Positions 7,438 through 16,212 of a DNA stretch of 64,000 nt are shown here, piece by piece; within the stretch, counting starts at the first letter, position 1; every line of letters begins with the position of its first letter. Source of the stretch: DASXAI01 sp963728985 (GTDB lineage Bacteria; Actinomycetota; Acidimicrobiia; Acidimicrobiales; Ilumatobacteraceae); the NCBI GenBank assembly GCA_963728985.1, contig CAVSME010000005.1, positions 434,001 to 498,000 of the forward strand, given 5' to 3'. The notes beneath the pieces were generated by a model that was not told the origin of the DNA, did no database searches, and saw only the letters and a list, made by a program, of their open reading frames with translations. The translations under genes were made by a program, and so were the position numbers.

Positions 7438-10071
7438 ATGGTCGCCGTCGATCTCACCCGGTGGGCGGGCGACGTCGTCTTGAGCGACGGCGGCACCGTG
7501 CACGTCCGCCCGATCCGGCCAGCCGACGCCGATGCCCTCGTAGCGATGCACGGGCGGCTGTCACCCGAGAGCATCTACTTCCGCTTCTTCTCGCCCAAGC
7601 CCCGCCTCACGGACAAGGAGATCGAGCGCTTCACCGTGGTCGACTTCCGCGACCGGGTGGCACTGGTGGCCATGCTCGGCGACGACATGGTGGCAGTGGC
7701 CCGGTACGACCGCTGGCGGCACGAGGACGAGGCCGAAGTGGCGTTCACCGTCGATGACGCCCATCACGGGCGCGGCATCGCCACCGTGCTGCTCGAGCAC
7801 CTCGCCGCCATCGCCCGCGAGATGGGACTGAAGCGGTTCACCGCCGAGGTGCTGCCGGACAACCGGCCCATGCTCGGGGTGTTCCGCGCCGCCGGGTTCG
7901 AGGTCAGCACCCGGTTCACGTCGGGCATCATCGACGTGGCGTTCGACCTCGACCCGACGCTGCACCTCATCGAGTCGGTCGAGCAGCGCGAGCAGCGGGC
8001 CGAGAGTCGCTCCATCGCCCGTCTCGTGCGGCCCCGCTCGGTCGCCGTGATCGGGGCGTCGGACCGCGTGGGTTCGGTGGGGCGAGCCGTGTTCCGCAAC
8101 CTGCTGGCGGGCGGCTTCGACGGGCCCGTGTACCCGGTCAACCCGACCACCCCGCACGTGGCCAGCGTGACCGCCTTCGCCGCCGTGACCGACATCGCCG
8201 ACGACGTGCACCTCGCCGTGATCGCCGTGCCCGCCGCCGAGGTCGCCGACGTCGTGCGCCAATGCGCCGCGAAGCGGGTGCGCGGCGTCGTGGTGATCGC
8301 CACCGGCTTCGCCGACGCCGGACCGGAGGGAGCGGCGGCCGAGCGCGACCTCGTCGACTTCGCCCGGGGGCACGGCATGCGGCTCATCGGGCCAGCCAGC
8401 ATGGGCATCATCGCCACTGGGAAGGGCAGCACGATGATGGCGTCGTTCGCCCAGGCCCGGGTGCGACCCGGGCGGGTGGGGATGTCGCTGCAATCCGGCC
8501 CGCTCGGGATCGGGCTCCTGGAGCTGGCCGACCGGCTCCAGCTCGGCATCTCGTCGTTCGTCTCGCTCGGCCACAAGGCCGACGTCAGCGCCAACGACTT
8601 CCTCAACTACTGGGACGACGATCCGGACACCAGCGTCGTCCTGCTCTACACGGAGAGCTTCGGCAACCCCCGCAAGTTCGGGCGGATCGTGCGCCGTGTC
8701 TCGCTGCGCAAGCCGATCGTCGCCGTGAAGTCAGGGCGGGGGCAGCCTGACGACATCGCCGCCGACGCTCTGTACCAGCAGGCGGGCGTCATCCGCGTCG
8801 ACGATGTGCGCCAGCTCTTCGACGTGGCTCGCGTGCTCGACGGCCAGCCGCTGCCGGCCGGGCGGCGGGTGGCGGTCGTGGCCAACTCCGACAGCCCGGC
8901 CATCCTCGCGCTGGACGCGCTGCGGGCGGCGGGGCTGGAGCCGGCGGGCATGGCCGCCGACACCTGCGAGGCCATCGCCGCGCTGGCGCCGCCCGAGGCC
9001 ACCGTCGGCGCCGCCGTCGACCTGACCTACCGCGCCGGGCCGCGGCTCTACGGCGAGGTGCTGGCCGCCGTCCTCGCCGACGCCGCGGTGGACGCCGTCG
9101 TGGCCATCTACGCGCCGCCGATCTCGAGCATGGTCGACGACGTGGCCCGCGCCATCACCGACGCCGCCGCCGGCTCGGGCAAGCCCGTGCTGGCGGTCAC
9201 GCTGGGACACGACGACGGTCCCCTCGGCCCCGATTCCCCGGTGCCCGCCTTCGGCTTCCCCGAACCGGCCGCCGGCGCCCTCGGGCGCATCGCCCGCTAC
9301 GCCGAATGGCGCCGGCGCCCGGTGGGCGAGGTGCCGGTGCTGCCGGGCATCGACCTGCTGAGCGCCGAGCAGTTGGTGGCCCACGCCCTCGAGGTGCGGC
9401 CCGACGGCACGCTGTTGCCGCTGGTGGCGGCGGCCACGCTCCTGGCCAGTCACGGCATCCCGATGGCACCGGCGCGCGGCGTGACCACCGTCGACGCGGC
9501 CGTCGCCGCGGCGGCCGAGATCGGCTACCCGGTGGCCCTCAAGGCCGGTGGCGTCGAGCGCCTGGCTCGGTCCGAGAGCGGCGGCGTGGCCCTCGACATC
9601 CAGGGTCCCGAGCAGCTGCGGGGCGCCTACGAGCGCATGTCGGCCGGCCTCGGCGACGGCATGGCCGAGGCCGTCGTGCAGCAGATGGTGCCGGGCGGGG
9701 TGGAGACCATCGTGACCGTCGAGTCGCACCCGGCGTTCGGTCCCGTCGTGGGGTTCGGGCTGGGCGGCGCGTTCGCCGACGCCATCGCCGATCACCCGGC
9801 CCGCAGCCTGCCCCTCACCGACCTCGACGTGGCCGAGCTCGTGGCGTCGTCGCGGGCGGCGGGGGCGATCGAGGCACTGGGCGGTGACGTCGCCGCGTTG
9901 GAGGAGCTGCTCGTGCGGGTGGGCCTGCTGGTCGACGCCGTGCCCGAGATCAGCGCGCTGCGCCTCAACCCGGTGCTGGTGTCACCGTCGGGGGCGTGGG
10001 CGCTCGATGTCCGCATCCACGTCGCCCCCGCCGAGCCCCACCCCGACGCCGTCCCCCTCCGTCGCCTTTAG
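7438..10071 (+). CDS. PatA-like fusion: GNAT acetyltransferase plus NDP-forming acyl-CoA synthetase domains
   Basis: An 877-residue fusion. Residues ~15-175 are a GNAT N-acetyltransferase with the acetyl-CoA loop HHGRGIATVLLEHLA. From ~195 it continues as an NDP-forming acyl-CoA synthetase: CoA-binding Rossmann segment (SVAVIGASDRVGSVGR), succinyl-CoA-ligase-like middle domain (GPASMGI, VAVKSGRG), and a C-terminal ATP-grasp domain (~660-870). This order, GNAT first, matches actinobacterial protein lysine acetyltransferases of the Streptomyces PatA type, which acetylate enzymes such as acetyl-CoA synthetase. The segment that in active synthetases carries the phosphorylated His (a SHTxxLA-like motif after the KSGR block) is absent: KSGRGQPDDIA runs straight into DALYQQAGV. 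The synthetase half is therefore probably a regulatory, non-catalytic module, as in Pat proteins. Confidence 0.85.
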   Translation: MVAVDLTRWAGDVVLSDGGTVHVRPIRPADADALVAMHGRLSPESIYFRFFSPKPRLTDKEIERFTVVDFRDRVALVAMLGDDMVAVARYDRWRHEDEAEVAFTVDDAHHGRGIATVLLEHLAAIAREMGLKRFTAEVLPDNRPMLGVFRAAGFEVSTRFTSGIIDVAFDLDPTLHLIESVEQREQRAESRSIARLVRPRSVAVIGASDRVGSVGRAVFRNLLAGGFDGPVYPVNPTTPHVASVTAFAAVTDIADDVHLAVIAVPAAEVADVVRQCAAKRVRGVVVIATGFADAGPEGAAAERDLVDFARGHGMRLIGPASMGIIATGKGSTMMASFAQARVRPGRVGMSLQSGPLGIGLLELADRLQLGISSFVSLGHKADVSANDFLNYWDDDPDTSVVLLYTESFGNPRKFGRIVRRVSLRKPIVAVKSGRGQPDDIAADALYQQAGVIRVDDVRQLFDVARVLDGQPLPAGRRVAVVANSDSPAILALDALRAAGLEPAGMAADTCEAIAALAPPEATVGAAVDLTYRAGPRLYGEVLAAVLADAAVDAVVAIYAPPISSMVDDVARAITDAAAGSGKPVLAVTLGHDDGPLGPDSPVPAFGFPEPAAGALGRIARYAEWRRRPVGEVPVLPGIDLLSAEQLVAHALEVRPDGTLLPLVAAATLLASHGIPMAPARGVTTVDAAVAAAAEIGYPVALKAGGVERLARSESGGVALDIQGPEQLRGAYERMSAGLGDGMAEAVVQQMVPGGVETIVTVESHPAFGPVVGFGLGGAFADAIADHPARSLPLTDLDVAELVASSRAAGAIEALGGDVAALEELLVRVGLLVDAVPEISALRLNPVLVSPSGAWALDVRIHVAPAEPHPDAVPLRRL

Positions 10072-10075
10072 GCGT

Positions 10076-10143
10076 GCCGCCGCAGTGCGGCGGCGGGGCA
10101 CCCGCCCGCGGAACTCTCCGAGCGCAGCGAGTCGGCGCCGCAT
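10076..10143 (+). repeat. Intergenic repeat family, copy B
   Basis: GCCGCCGCAGTGCGGCGGC hairpin, then CCGAGCGCAGCGAGTCGGCG. It fills the gap between the stop codons of two convergent genes (PatA-like and acyl-CoA dehydrogenase), a position where it could stop transcription from both sides. Confidence 0.8.
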
Positions 10144-10145
10144 CA

Positions 10146-11253
10146 TCACGTCGGCTCGCGGGGCAGGCCCAGCACACGCTCGCCGATGATGTTGCGCAGC
10201 ACGTTCGAGGTGCCGCCCATGATCGTGTACGCCGGCGAGTAGCACACGCCGCGAGCCATGCGCCCCCACACCATCGCGTCGGGACCGGCGGCCCGTGCCG
10301 CGAACGTCGGCGACGCGCTGCTCGTGCTCGGTGCAGAACGTCTTCGTGGCGGCCGAGAACGACGGCGGCGCCTGCTTCAGCGTCTCCCGCAGCACCAGGA
10401 GGCGCCCGAGGCGGTAGGCCGTCTCCAGCCGGGCGATCTCCTGGCGCACGAGCGGGTCGCTCGTGTCGGCCTGCTCCTTGGCGTCGAGGTACAGCGCGTG
10501 GTTCGACAGCAACCGGTCGATGCCGCCCCGCTCGTGCTCGAGCTGGCGCATGGTCTGCTTGAACGAGCCGCCCTCCTGGCCCACGAGGTTGGCCGCGGGC
10601 ACCCGCACGTTGTCGAAGAAGACCTCGCAGAAGTGCCGGTTGGTCGTCATGTCCTGGATGGGGTTCACGGTGATGCCGGGTGACGCCATCGGCACGATCA
10701 GCTCGCTGAGGCCGGTGTGCTTGGGCCCGTCCGTGGACGTCCGGCAGATCAGGTAGCAGTAGTTCGCCGACTTGGCGAAGCTCGTCCAGATCTTCTGGCC
10801 GTCGACCACGTACTCGTCGCCGTCGAGCACGGCGCGGGTGCCGAGCGAAGCGAGGTCGGAGCCGGCGTTGGGCTCGCTCATGCCGATGCACCAGCCGCTG
10901 TCGCCGGACAGGATGCCGGGGAGGAACTCCTGCTTCTGGGCGTCGGTGCCGTAGGCGACGATGGACGGGCCCATCTGGCGGTCGGCGAACCACGATCCCG
11001 CGATCGGCGCGCCGGCCTTGATGAGGGCCTCGGTCACGATGAAGCGCTCGAGCGGGGTGCGGCCGTGACCGCCGTCGGCCGTCGGCCACGTCATGCCAAT
11101 CCAGCCCCGGCGGCCCAACTCGCGGGAGAACTCGCGCGAGTAGCCGTTGATCCAGCCGTCGTCGTGGACGCCGTACGTGGCCACCGCCTTCGCGGCCACA
11201 TCCTCGGCTTCCGCCTGCAGCGAACGGAGGTCGGCGGGCCAGTCGAAGTCCAT
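10146..11253 (-). pseudogene. Acyl-CoA dehydrogenase, broken by a +1 frameshift near 10303
   Basis: FAD-dependent acyl-CoA dehydrogenase family. From the ATG at 11253 the frame is clear for ~315 residues, with the FAD-binding block CIGMSEPNAGSDLASL, the IWTSFAKSANY strand and an RGG-type helix. After TFCTEHEQRVADV the frame breaks. The expected C-terminus (AARAAGPDAMVWGR, then YTIMGGTSNVLRNIIGERVLGLPREPT and a stop at 10146) continues in the neighbouring frame. Removing one base at 10301-10306 restores a 368-residue protein; the span is 3n+1. Everything else is intact, so a sequencing or assembly error is as likely as real decay. The missing part holds the conserved GGT-N adenine-binding motif. 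A TACCAT hexamer 7 nt before the ATG suggests leaderless transcription. Confidence 0.85.
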
Positions 11254-11260
11254 GGCGGCG

Positions 11261-11266
11261 ATGGTA
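11261..11266 (-). promoter_or_regulatory. Probable -10 element of the acyl-CoA dehydrogenase gene
   Basis: On the reverse strand TACCAT is followed by 7 nt and the ATG at 11253, with no Shine-Dalgarno sequence. Confidence 0.45.
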
Positions 11267-11339
11267 GGTCCAGGGGCCGTGGTCACCCAGCCCGACCAGG
11301 GATGCCACACTGACCGCTTCACCTTCGAAAGGAGCCGCC

Positions 11340-11627
11340 ATGACGTTGAGCGACAAGCTCGAAGAGGGAAAGGCGAAGGTCGGCAAGGGCGTGACCACCG
11401 CGGCCGAGAAGACCAAGGAGGTTGCCGGTCCCGCCGCTGAGAAGACCAAGGAGGTGGCGGGCGTGGTCGTCGAGAAGACGAAGGAGGTGGCGGGCGCCGT
11501 CGTCGAGAAGACGAAGGAGGTGGCCGGCACGGTCGTCGAGAAGGCCAAGGAGGTCACCCACAAGGGCGACGCCAAAGGCGACGACGAGGCTCCGCCGGTC
11601 GTCGACGAGAGCGCCGGGTCGGAGTAG
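11340..11627 (+). CDS. LEA-like 11-residue-repeat protein
   Basis: A 95-residue, Lys/Glu/Val/Ala-rich hydrophilic protein. Its core is four near-perfect copies of EKTKEVAG followed by three small residues (residues ~21-70), an 11-residue period like that of group 3 late-embryogenesis-abundant proteins and of amphipathic helices in apolipoprotein-like bacterial proteins. Such proteins are mostly disordered and are linked to desiccation or membrane protection; that role here is inference. A good ribosome-binding site AAAGGAG lies 5 nt before the ATG. The repeat is also strong at the DNA level (33-bp units across about 11410-11560), so copy number could vary. No signal peptide or membrane segment is seen. 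Confidence 0.8.
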   Translation: MTLSDKLEEGKAKVGKGVTTAAEKTKEVAGPAAEKTKEVAGVVVEKTKEVAGAVVEKTKEVAGTVVEKAKEVTHKGDAKGDDEAPPVVDESAGSE

Positions 11628-11636
11628 CCCGGACAC

Positions 11637-11683
11637 GAGCGGGTCGGGCGGCCCGCTCCGGCGGCTGGCGCGCTCCTCGCGCC
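11637..11683 (+). terminator. Two GC hairpins after the LEA-like gene
   Basis: GAGCGGG and CCCGCTC (11637-11658) form a 7-bp stem, and GGCGCG / CGCGCC (11667-11683) form a second. There is no T-run, so this is a possible attenuator or Rho-type end rather than a classical terminator. Downstream, before isocitrate dehydrogenase, ACAAGT occurs twice 11 bp apart (11702 and 11713). Confidence 0.35.
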
Positions 11684-11730
11684 GTTCCGCTACGCTGACT
11701 GACAAGTCCAATACAAGTGAGGGATGGCGC

Positions 11731-12942
11731 ATGGCCAAGATCAAGGTCGAGAACCCGGTCGTCGAGCTCGACGGCGACGAGATGACCCGCATCATCTGGG
11801 CGTTCATCAAGGACAAGCTGATCCTGCCCTACCTGGACGTCGACCTGAAGTACTACGACCTCGGCATCGAGCACCGCGACGCCACCAACGACCAGGTCAC
11901 GATCGACGCCGGCAACGCCATCCGCGAGTACGGCGTGGGCGTCAAGTGCGCCACCATCACCCCCGACGAGGCGCGCGTCGAGGAGTTCGGGCTGAAGAAG
12001 ATGTGGAAGTCGCCCAACGGCACCATCCGCAACATCCTCGGCGGCGTCGTGTTCCGGGAGCCGATCATCTGCTCGAACATCCCCCGGTACGTGCCGAGCT
12101 GGACCAAGCCCATCGTGATCGGCCGTCACGCCCACGGCGATCAGTACAAGGCCACCGACCTCAAGATCCCCGGCCCCGGGACCGTGACACTCACGTTCAC
12201 ACCCGACGGCGGCGAGCCCGAGGTGCACGAGGTGGCCCGCTTCGACGGCGGCGGCGTCACCATGGGCATGTACAACTACGACGACTCGATCCGTGACTTC
12301 GCCCACGCGTCGCTGCGCTACGGGCTCGACCGGGGCTACCCCGTCTACCTCTCCACGAAGAACACGATCCTCAAGGCCTACGACGGCCAGTTCAAGGACA
12401 TCTTCCAGGAGGTGTTCGACAACGAGTACAAGAAGCAGTTCGACGAAGCCGGCATCTGGTACGAGCACCGCCTGATCGACGACATGGTGGCCCAGGTCAT
12501 CAAGGGCGACGGCGGCTACGTGTGGGCGTGCAAGAACTACGACGGCGACGTGCAGTCGGACACCGTGGCGCAGGGCTTCGGCAGCCTCGGGCTCATGTCG
12601 TCGGTACTGCTCACCCCCGACGGCGAGACGTGCGAGGCCGAGGCCGCGCACGGCACCGTCACCCGCCACTACCGCCAGCACGAGCGGGGCGAGAAGACAT
12701 CCACCAACCCGATCGCGTCGATCTTCGCCTGGACGCGCGGCCTCGAGTTCCGCGGGAAGAAGGACGGCACCCCGGCCGTCGTCGAGTTCGCCCAGGCCCT
12801 GGAGCGGGTGTGCGTCGAGACGGTCGAGTCCGGCCGGATGACGAAGGACCTCGCCCTGCTGATCGGCAAGGACCAGCCGTTCCAGTCCACCGAGGAGTTC
12901 CTCGACTCGATCGACGACGGCTTGCAGACCGCCATGAAGTGA
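11731..12942 (+). CDS. icd: NADP-dependent isocitrate dehydrogenase (dimeric, subfamily II)
   Basis: A 403-residue citric-acid-cycle enzyme that oxidises isocitrate to 2-oxoglutarate. It is of the eukaryote-like homodimeric type, recognisable from the N-terminal PVVELDGDEMTRIIW, the substrate-binding KSPNGTIRNILGG (~residues 93-105) and the C-terminal EAAHGTVTRHYR and NPIASIFAW blocks. Length matches that family (400-415); the other bacterial types are either ~416-residue Icd of a different sequence class or ~740-residue monomers. The ATG at 11731 gives the expected MAKIKV N-terminus. A TACGCT hexamer at 11691-11696 could be its -10, giving a leader of ~28 nt. Confidence 0.95.
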   Translation: MAKIKVENPVVELDGDEMTRIIWAFIKDKLILPYLDVDLKYYDLGIEHRDATNDQVTIDAGNAIREYGVGVKCATITPDEARVEEFGLKKMWKSPNGTIRNILGGVVFREPIICSNIPRYVPSWTKPIVIGRHAHGDQYKATDLKIPGPGTVTLTFTPDGGEPEVHEVARFDGGGVTMGMYNYDDSIRDFAHASLRYGLDRGYPVYLSTKNTILKAYDGQFKDIFQEVFDNEYKKQFDEAGIWYEHRLIDDMVAQVIKGDGGYVWACKNYDGDVQSDTVAQGFGSLGLMSSVLLTPDGETCEAEAAHGTVTRHYRQHERGEKTSTNPIASIFAWTRGLEFRGKKDGTPAVVEFAQALERVCVETVESGRMTKDLALLIGKDQPFQSTEEFLDSIDDGLQTAMK

Positions 12943-12960
12943 TCGGCGGCCGCCGGTAGC

Positions 12961-12966
12961 TACGGT
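12961..12966 (+). promoter_or_regulatory. Probable -10 element, leaderless quinone oxidoreductase gene
   Basis: TACGGT lies 8 nt before the GTG at 12975, with no ribosome-binding site. Confidence 0.4.
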
Positions 12967-12974
12967 GCCGGGCC

Positions 12975-13950
12975 GTGCGTGCTGTCGTCTTGCGAACCCA
13001 CGGTGGTCCTGAAGCCCTCACGATCGAGTCGGTGCCCGATCCCGAGCCCGGCCCGGAGGAGGTGCTGGTGGACATCGTGGCCGCGGCGCTGAACCGGGCC
13101 GATCTCCTCCAGCGCCAGGGGCACTACCCGGGGCCGCCGATGGCCCACGGAGATCCCTGGGCTCGAGTTCTCCGGCCGGGTCGCCGCCCGCGGCAGCCGG
13201 GCCGTGCTCTGGGAGCCGGGCGACGCCGTGATGGGCATCGTCGGCGGCGGGGGCTACGCCGAGCGCATCACCGTGCACGAACGCCAGGTGATGGCCGTGC
13301 CCGCATCGGTCGGTGTGGCCGACGGCGCCGCCATCCCCGAGGTGTTCCTCACCGCGTGGGACGCCCTCGTCGTGCAGGGCGGCCTCACGTCCGGACGGTG
13401 GGCCCTCGTCCACGCCGGCGCCTCGGGGGTCGGGACGGCGGCCATCCAGATCGCCAAAGCCATCGGGGCGCGGGTGGCAGTGACGTGCTCGACGGGCAAG
13501 GCGGCGCTCTGCCGTGACCTCGGCGCCGACCTGGCCATCGAACGTTCGCCCCACGACTGGCTGGGCGAGCTGCGCGCCCACGTCCCGGCCGGGGTCGACG
13601 TGGTGCTCGACGTCGTGGGCGGCGATGAGGTCGACCGCAGCATCGACGCCCTCGCGCTGAAGGGCCGCATCCTGCAGGTCGGGATGATGGGCGGGCGCAG
13701 CCTGGCCGATCTCGGCAAGCTCATGGGCAAGCGCGCCGCCGTGATCGGCACGGTGCTGCGGGCCCGACCGCTCGAGGAGAAGATCGCCCTCACCCAGCGC
13801 TTCGCCGCCGAGATGCTGCCGCTGTTCGACACCGGCGCGCTGCGCCCGGTCATCGACAGCCGCTTCCCGCTCGACGCCGTGGCCGACGCCCACGCCCGCA
13901 TGGAGAGCAATGCCAACGCCGGCAAGATCCTGCTAGACGTGAACGCATGA
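12975..13950 (+). pseudogene. NAD(P)H:quinone oxidoreductase (PIG3/QOR-like), broken by a +1 frameshift near 13149
   Basis: Medium-chain dehydrogenase of the zinc-free quinone oxidoreductase group. The GTG at 12975 opens MRAVVLRTHGGPEAL and ALNRADLLQRQGHYPGPP, then the frame is lost at GCCCACGGAGATCCC. Deleting one G at 13149-13150 continues into EIPGLEFSGRVAARG and the 3' part (HAGASGVGTAAIQIAKAIGA NADP-binding loop, DVVLDVVGGD) ending at 13950, giving 324 residues; the span is 3n+1. All other positions look functional, so a one-base error in the sequence is plausible. The stop overlaps the next ATG (ATGA), so it is coupled to the NuoF-like gene. Confidence 0.85.
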
Positions 13951-15422
13951 GTCTGGTGCATCGGGTCCTCCCGCCCTCTGCCTTTGCCACGCTTGACGAG
14001 TACGTGAAGGCCGGCGGTGGGCGGGGGCTCGAGGTGGCCCGGCAGGTGGAGCCCGTGGCCCTCATCGACGAGGTGGAGGCGGCCGGCCTGCGCGGTCGCG
14101 GCGGGGCCGGCTTCCCCACCGGCGTGAAGTGGCGGACCGTCGCTGCCAACCGCTCGGACCTCGATCCCACGACCGTCGTGGTGAACGCCGCCGAGGGCGA
14201 ACCGGGCACGTTCAAGGACCGCACGCTCATGCGCATGAACCCCTACGAGGTGATCGAGGGCGCCGTCATCGCCGCCATCGCCGTCGGCGCCACGAGCGTG
14301 CTCATCGCCACCAAGGCCCGCTTCGCCACCGAGGTGGCGCGGCTGCGCGCCGCCATCGCCGAGATGCAGGGCGCCGGATGGCTGGACGTGCCGGTCGAGG
14401 TGTTCGAGGGGCCGGAGGAGTACCTCTACGGCGAGGAGACGGCGCTGCTCGAATCGCTGGACGGCCGGCCGCCGTTCCCCCGCATCGCCCCGCCGTTCCG
14501 CCGCGGTGTCGACGAGGTGGTCGAGTCGCCCCGGGACCTCGGCACCGACAGCGGCCTGTCGGCCCACGTCGAGATGGCCGGTGCCGGCGCCGGCGACCCC
14601 GCCGCTCCCACGCTGGTGGACAACGTGGAGACGCTGGCCAACGTCCCGAAGATCATCGCCCGGGGCAAGGACTGGTTCCGCACCGAGGGCACCGACGAGT
14701 CGCCGGGCACCATCGTGGCCACGGTGACCGGCGGCGTCGCCCGCGCCGGTGTGGGCGAGGTGCTGCTGGGCACGCCGCTGCGCGAGGTGATCGAGCTCGT
14801 CGGTGGCGGGCCCGGACCCGAGCGCCAGATCAAGGCGGTGCTCACCGGCGTGTCCAACACCGCGCTCACCGGCGACCAGCTCGACACCCCGGTCAGCTAC
14901 GAGGCGTTCCGCGCCGCCGGTTCGTGGCTCGGCTCGGCCAGCTTCATCGTGCTCGACGACGAGGCGGACATGGTGGCGGTGGCCGCCGGCGTCTCGCGGT
15001 TCCTGGCGGTGGAGTCGTGCGGGCAGTGCGAGCCGTGCAAGCTCGACGGGCTCGAACTCGCCGACAAGCTGGCCGCCCTCGCCGGCAACCGGGCGTCGGA
15101 GGCCGATCTCACCGAGATCCGCCGCCGCGTCGACACGGTGGCCGACCGGGCGCGGTGCACGCTGGCGGCGCAGCACCAGTCGGTCGTCGGCAGCATCCTC
15201 CTCAACTTCGACGGCGAGGTGCAGGCCCACCTCTCCCATTCCGCCGAGCCGGTGGCGGCCATGACGGTGACCGAGCTGCGCGACCTCGACGACGGCGGCG
15301 CCCGCTGGGACGAGGGCCACGTGAAGAAGCAGCCCGACTGGAGCTACGACCCCGAGTGGTCGGGCAAGGTCCCGGCCGACCTCCTCGCCGACCGCCGCGG
15401 TCCCGACGCGGACGAGTATTAG
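13947..15422 (+). CDS. Stand-alone NuoF-like NADH-binding flavoprotein
   Basis: A 491-residue homologue of complex I subunit NuoF, which takes electrons from NADH via FMN to an Fe-S cluster. Seen: GRGGAGFPTGVKW at ~50, the FMN site NAAEGEPGTFKDR at ~87, GEETALLESLDGRPPFPR at ~160, an SLBB-type segment (~240-320), and the 4Fe-4S ligands SCGQCEPCK at ~358 plus the fourth Cys in ARCTLAAQ at ~407. No other nuo gene is nearby; the only partner is the overlapping quinone oxidoreductase upstream. It is therefore probably not part of a full respiratory complex I at this locus. Similar orphans serve as NADH dehydrogenase modules of other redox enzymes; the acceptor is unknown. It has an extra ~60-residue acidic tail. 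Confidence 0.82.
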   Translation: MSLVHRVLPPSAFATLDEYVKAGGGRGLEVARQVEPVALIDEVEAAGLRGRGGAGFPTGVKWRTVAANRSDLDPTTVVVNAAEGEPGTFKDRTLMRMNPYEVIEGAVIAAIAVGATSVLIATKARFATEVARLRAAIAEMQGAGWLDVPVEVFEGPEEYLYGEETALLESLDGRPPFPRIAPPFRRGVDEVVESPRDLGTDSGLSAHVEMAGAGAGDPAAPTLVDNVETLANVPKIIARGKDWFRTEGTDESPGTIVATVTGGVARAGVGEVLLGTPLREVIELVGGGPGPERQIKAVLTGVSNTALTGDQLDTPVSYEAFRAAGSWLGSASFIVLDDEADMVAVAAGVSRFLAVESCGQCEPCKLDGLELADKLAALAGNRASEADLTEIRRRVDTVADRARCTLAAQHQSVVGSILLNFDGEVQAHLSHSAEPVAAMTVTELRDLDDGGARWDEGHVKKQPDWSYDPEWSGKVPADLLADRRGPDADEY

Positions 15423-16195
15423 GCGTGTAGCTCCCCGGACCAGACGGTGGTGGCCTTGCCGCCGAGGATGACGCGGTCGCCGTCGAGGCGCATGCGCACG
15501 ATGCCGCCGCGCGCCGACGCCTGGTGGCCCACCAGCGTGGTGCGTCCCGTGCGGGCGGCCCAGAACGGCGCCAGCACGCAGTGGGCCGAGCCCGTGACCG
15601 GGTCCTCGTCGATGCCGGCGCCGGGCGCGAAGAAGCGGCTGACCATGTCGATCCCATCGCGATCGCCGGGGGCGGTCACGATCACCCCGCGAGCCCCGAG
15701 CGTGCGCAGCGCGCCCAGATCGGGCTGCAGGGCGCGCACCGCCTCGGCCGAGCCCAACTCGACCAGCAGGTCGAAGCGGCTGGCGGCCACCGTGTAGACG
15801 TCGGTCGTGCCGATGGCCCGCAGCAGACCGTCGTCCACGGCGGCGACGGTGGCCTCCAGCGCCGGGAAGTCCATCTCGATCCACCCGTCGGCGGCCGGCG
15901 CGCACGACAGCGGGCCGCTGCGGGTGTGGAAGCAGGCGGCCTGGCCGAGGACGTGGGTGCTGGCCAGCGTGGCGTGGCCGCACAGGTCGACTTCGACCGT
16001 CGGGGTGAACCAGCGCAGGTCCCACTGGCCGGGCGGGCCGGGCACGAGGAACGCCGTCTCGGCCAGGTTCATCTCGGCGGCGACGGACTGCATCCACGCT
16101 TCCGGTGCCGGTTCCGGCAGCAGGCACACTGCCGCGGGATTGCCGGTGAAGGCGGTGTCGGTGAAGGCATCGACGACGCTGATCGGGACGCTCAT
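15419..16195 (-). CDS. PhzF-family isomerase
   Basis: A 258-residue protein of the PhzF/diaminopimelate-epimerase fold. The N-terminal VVDAFTDTAFTGNPAAVCLL and the catalytic Glu in MNLAETAF (~residue 46) are visible, as are DLCGHATLAS and the C-terminal GSAHCVLAPFWA. PhzF itself isomerises a phenazine precursor, but most members have unknown substrates, and no phenazine genes are nearby. The stop overlaps the convergent NuoF-like stop by 4 bp. A TACCGT hexamer 7 nt before the ATG suggests leaderless transcription. Confidence 0.85.
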   Translation of the reverse strand: MSVPISVVDAFTDTAFTGNPAAVCLLPEPAPEAWMQSVAAEMNLAETAFLVPGPPGQWDLRWFTPTVEVDLCGHATLASTHVLGQAACFHTRSGPLSCAPAADGWIEMDFPALEATVAAVDDGLLRAIGTTDVYTVAASRFDLLVELGSAEAVRALQPDLGALRTLGARGVIVTAPGDRDGIDMVSRFFAPGAGIDEDPVTGSAHCVLAPFWAARTGRTTLVGHQASARGGIVRMRLDGDRVILGGKATTVWSGELHA

Positions 16196-16202
16196 GGCGG
16201 TG

Positions 16203-16208
16203 ACGGTA
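16203..16208 (-). promoter_or_regulatory. Probable -10 element of the PhzF-like gene
   Basis: Reverse-strand TACCGT followed by 7 nt and the ATG at 16195. It falls within the 17-bp gap after the amidase stop codon. Confidence 0.45.
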
Positions 16209-16212
16209 ACGG

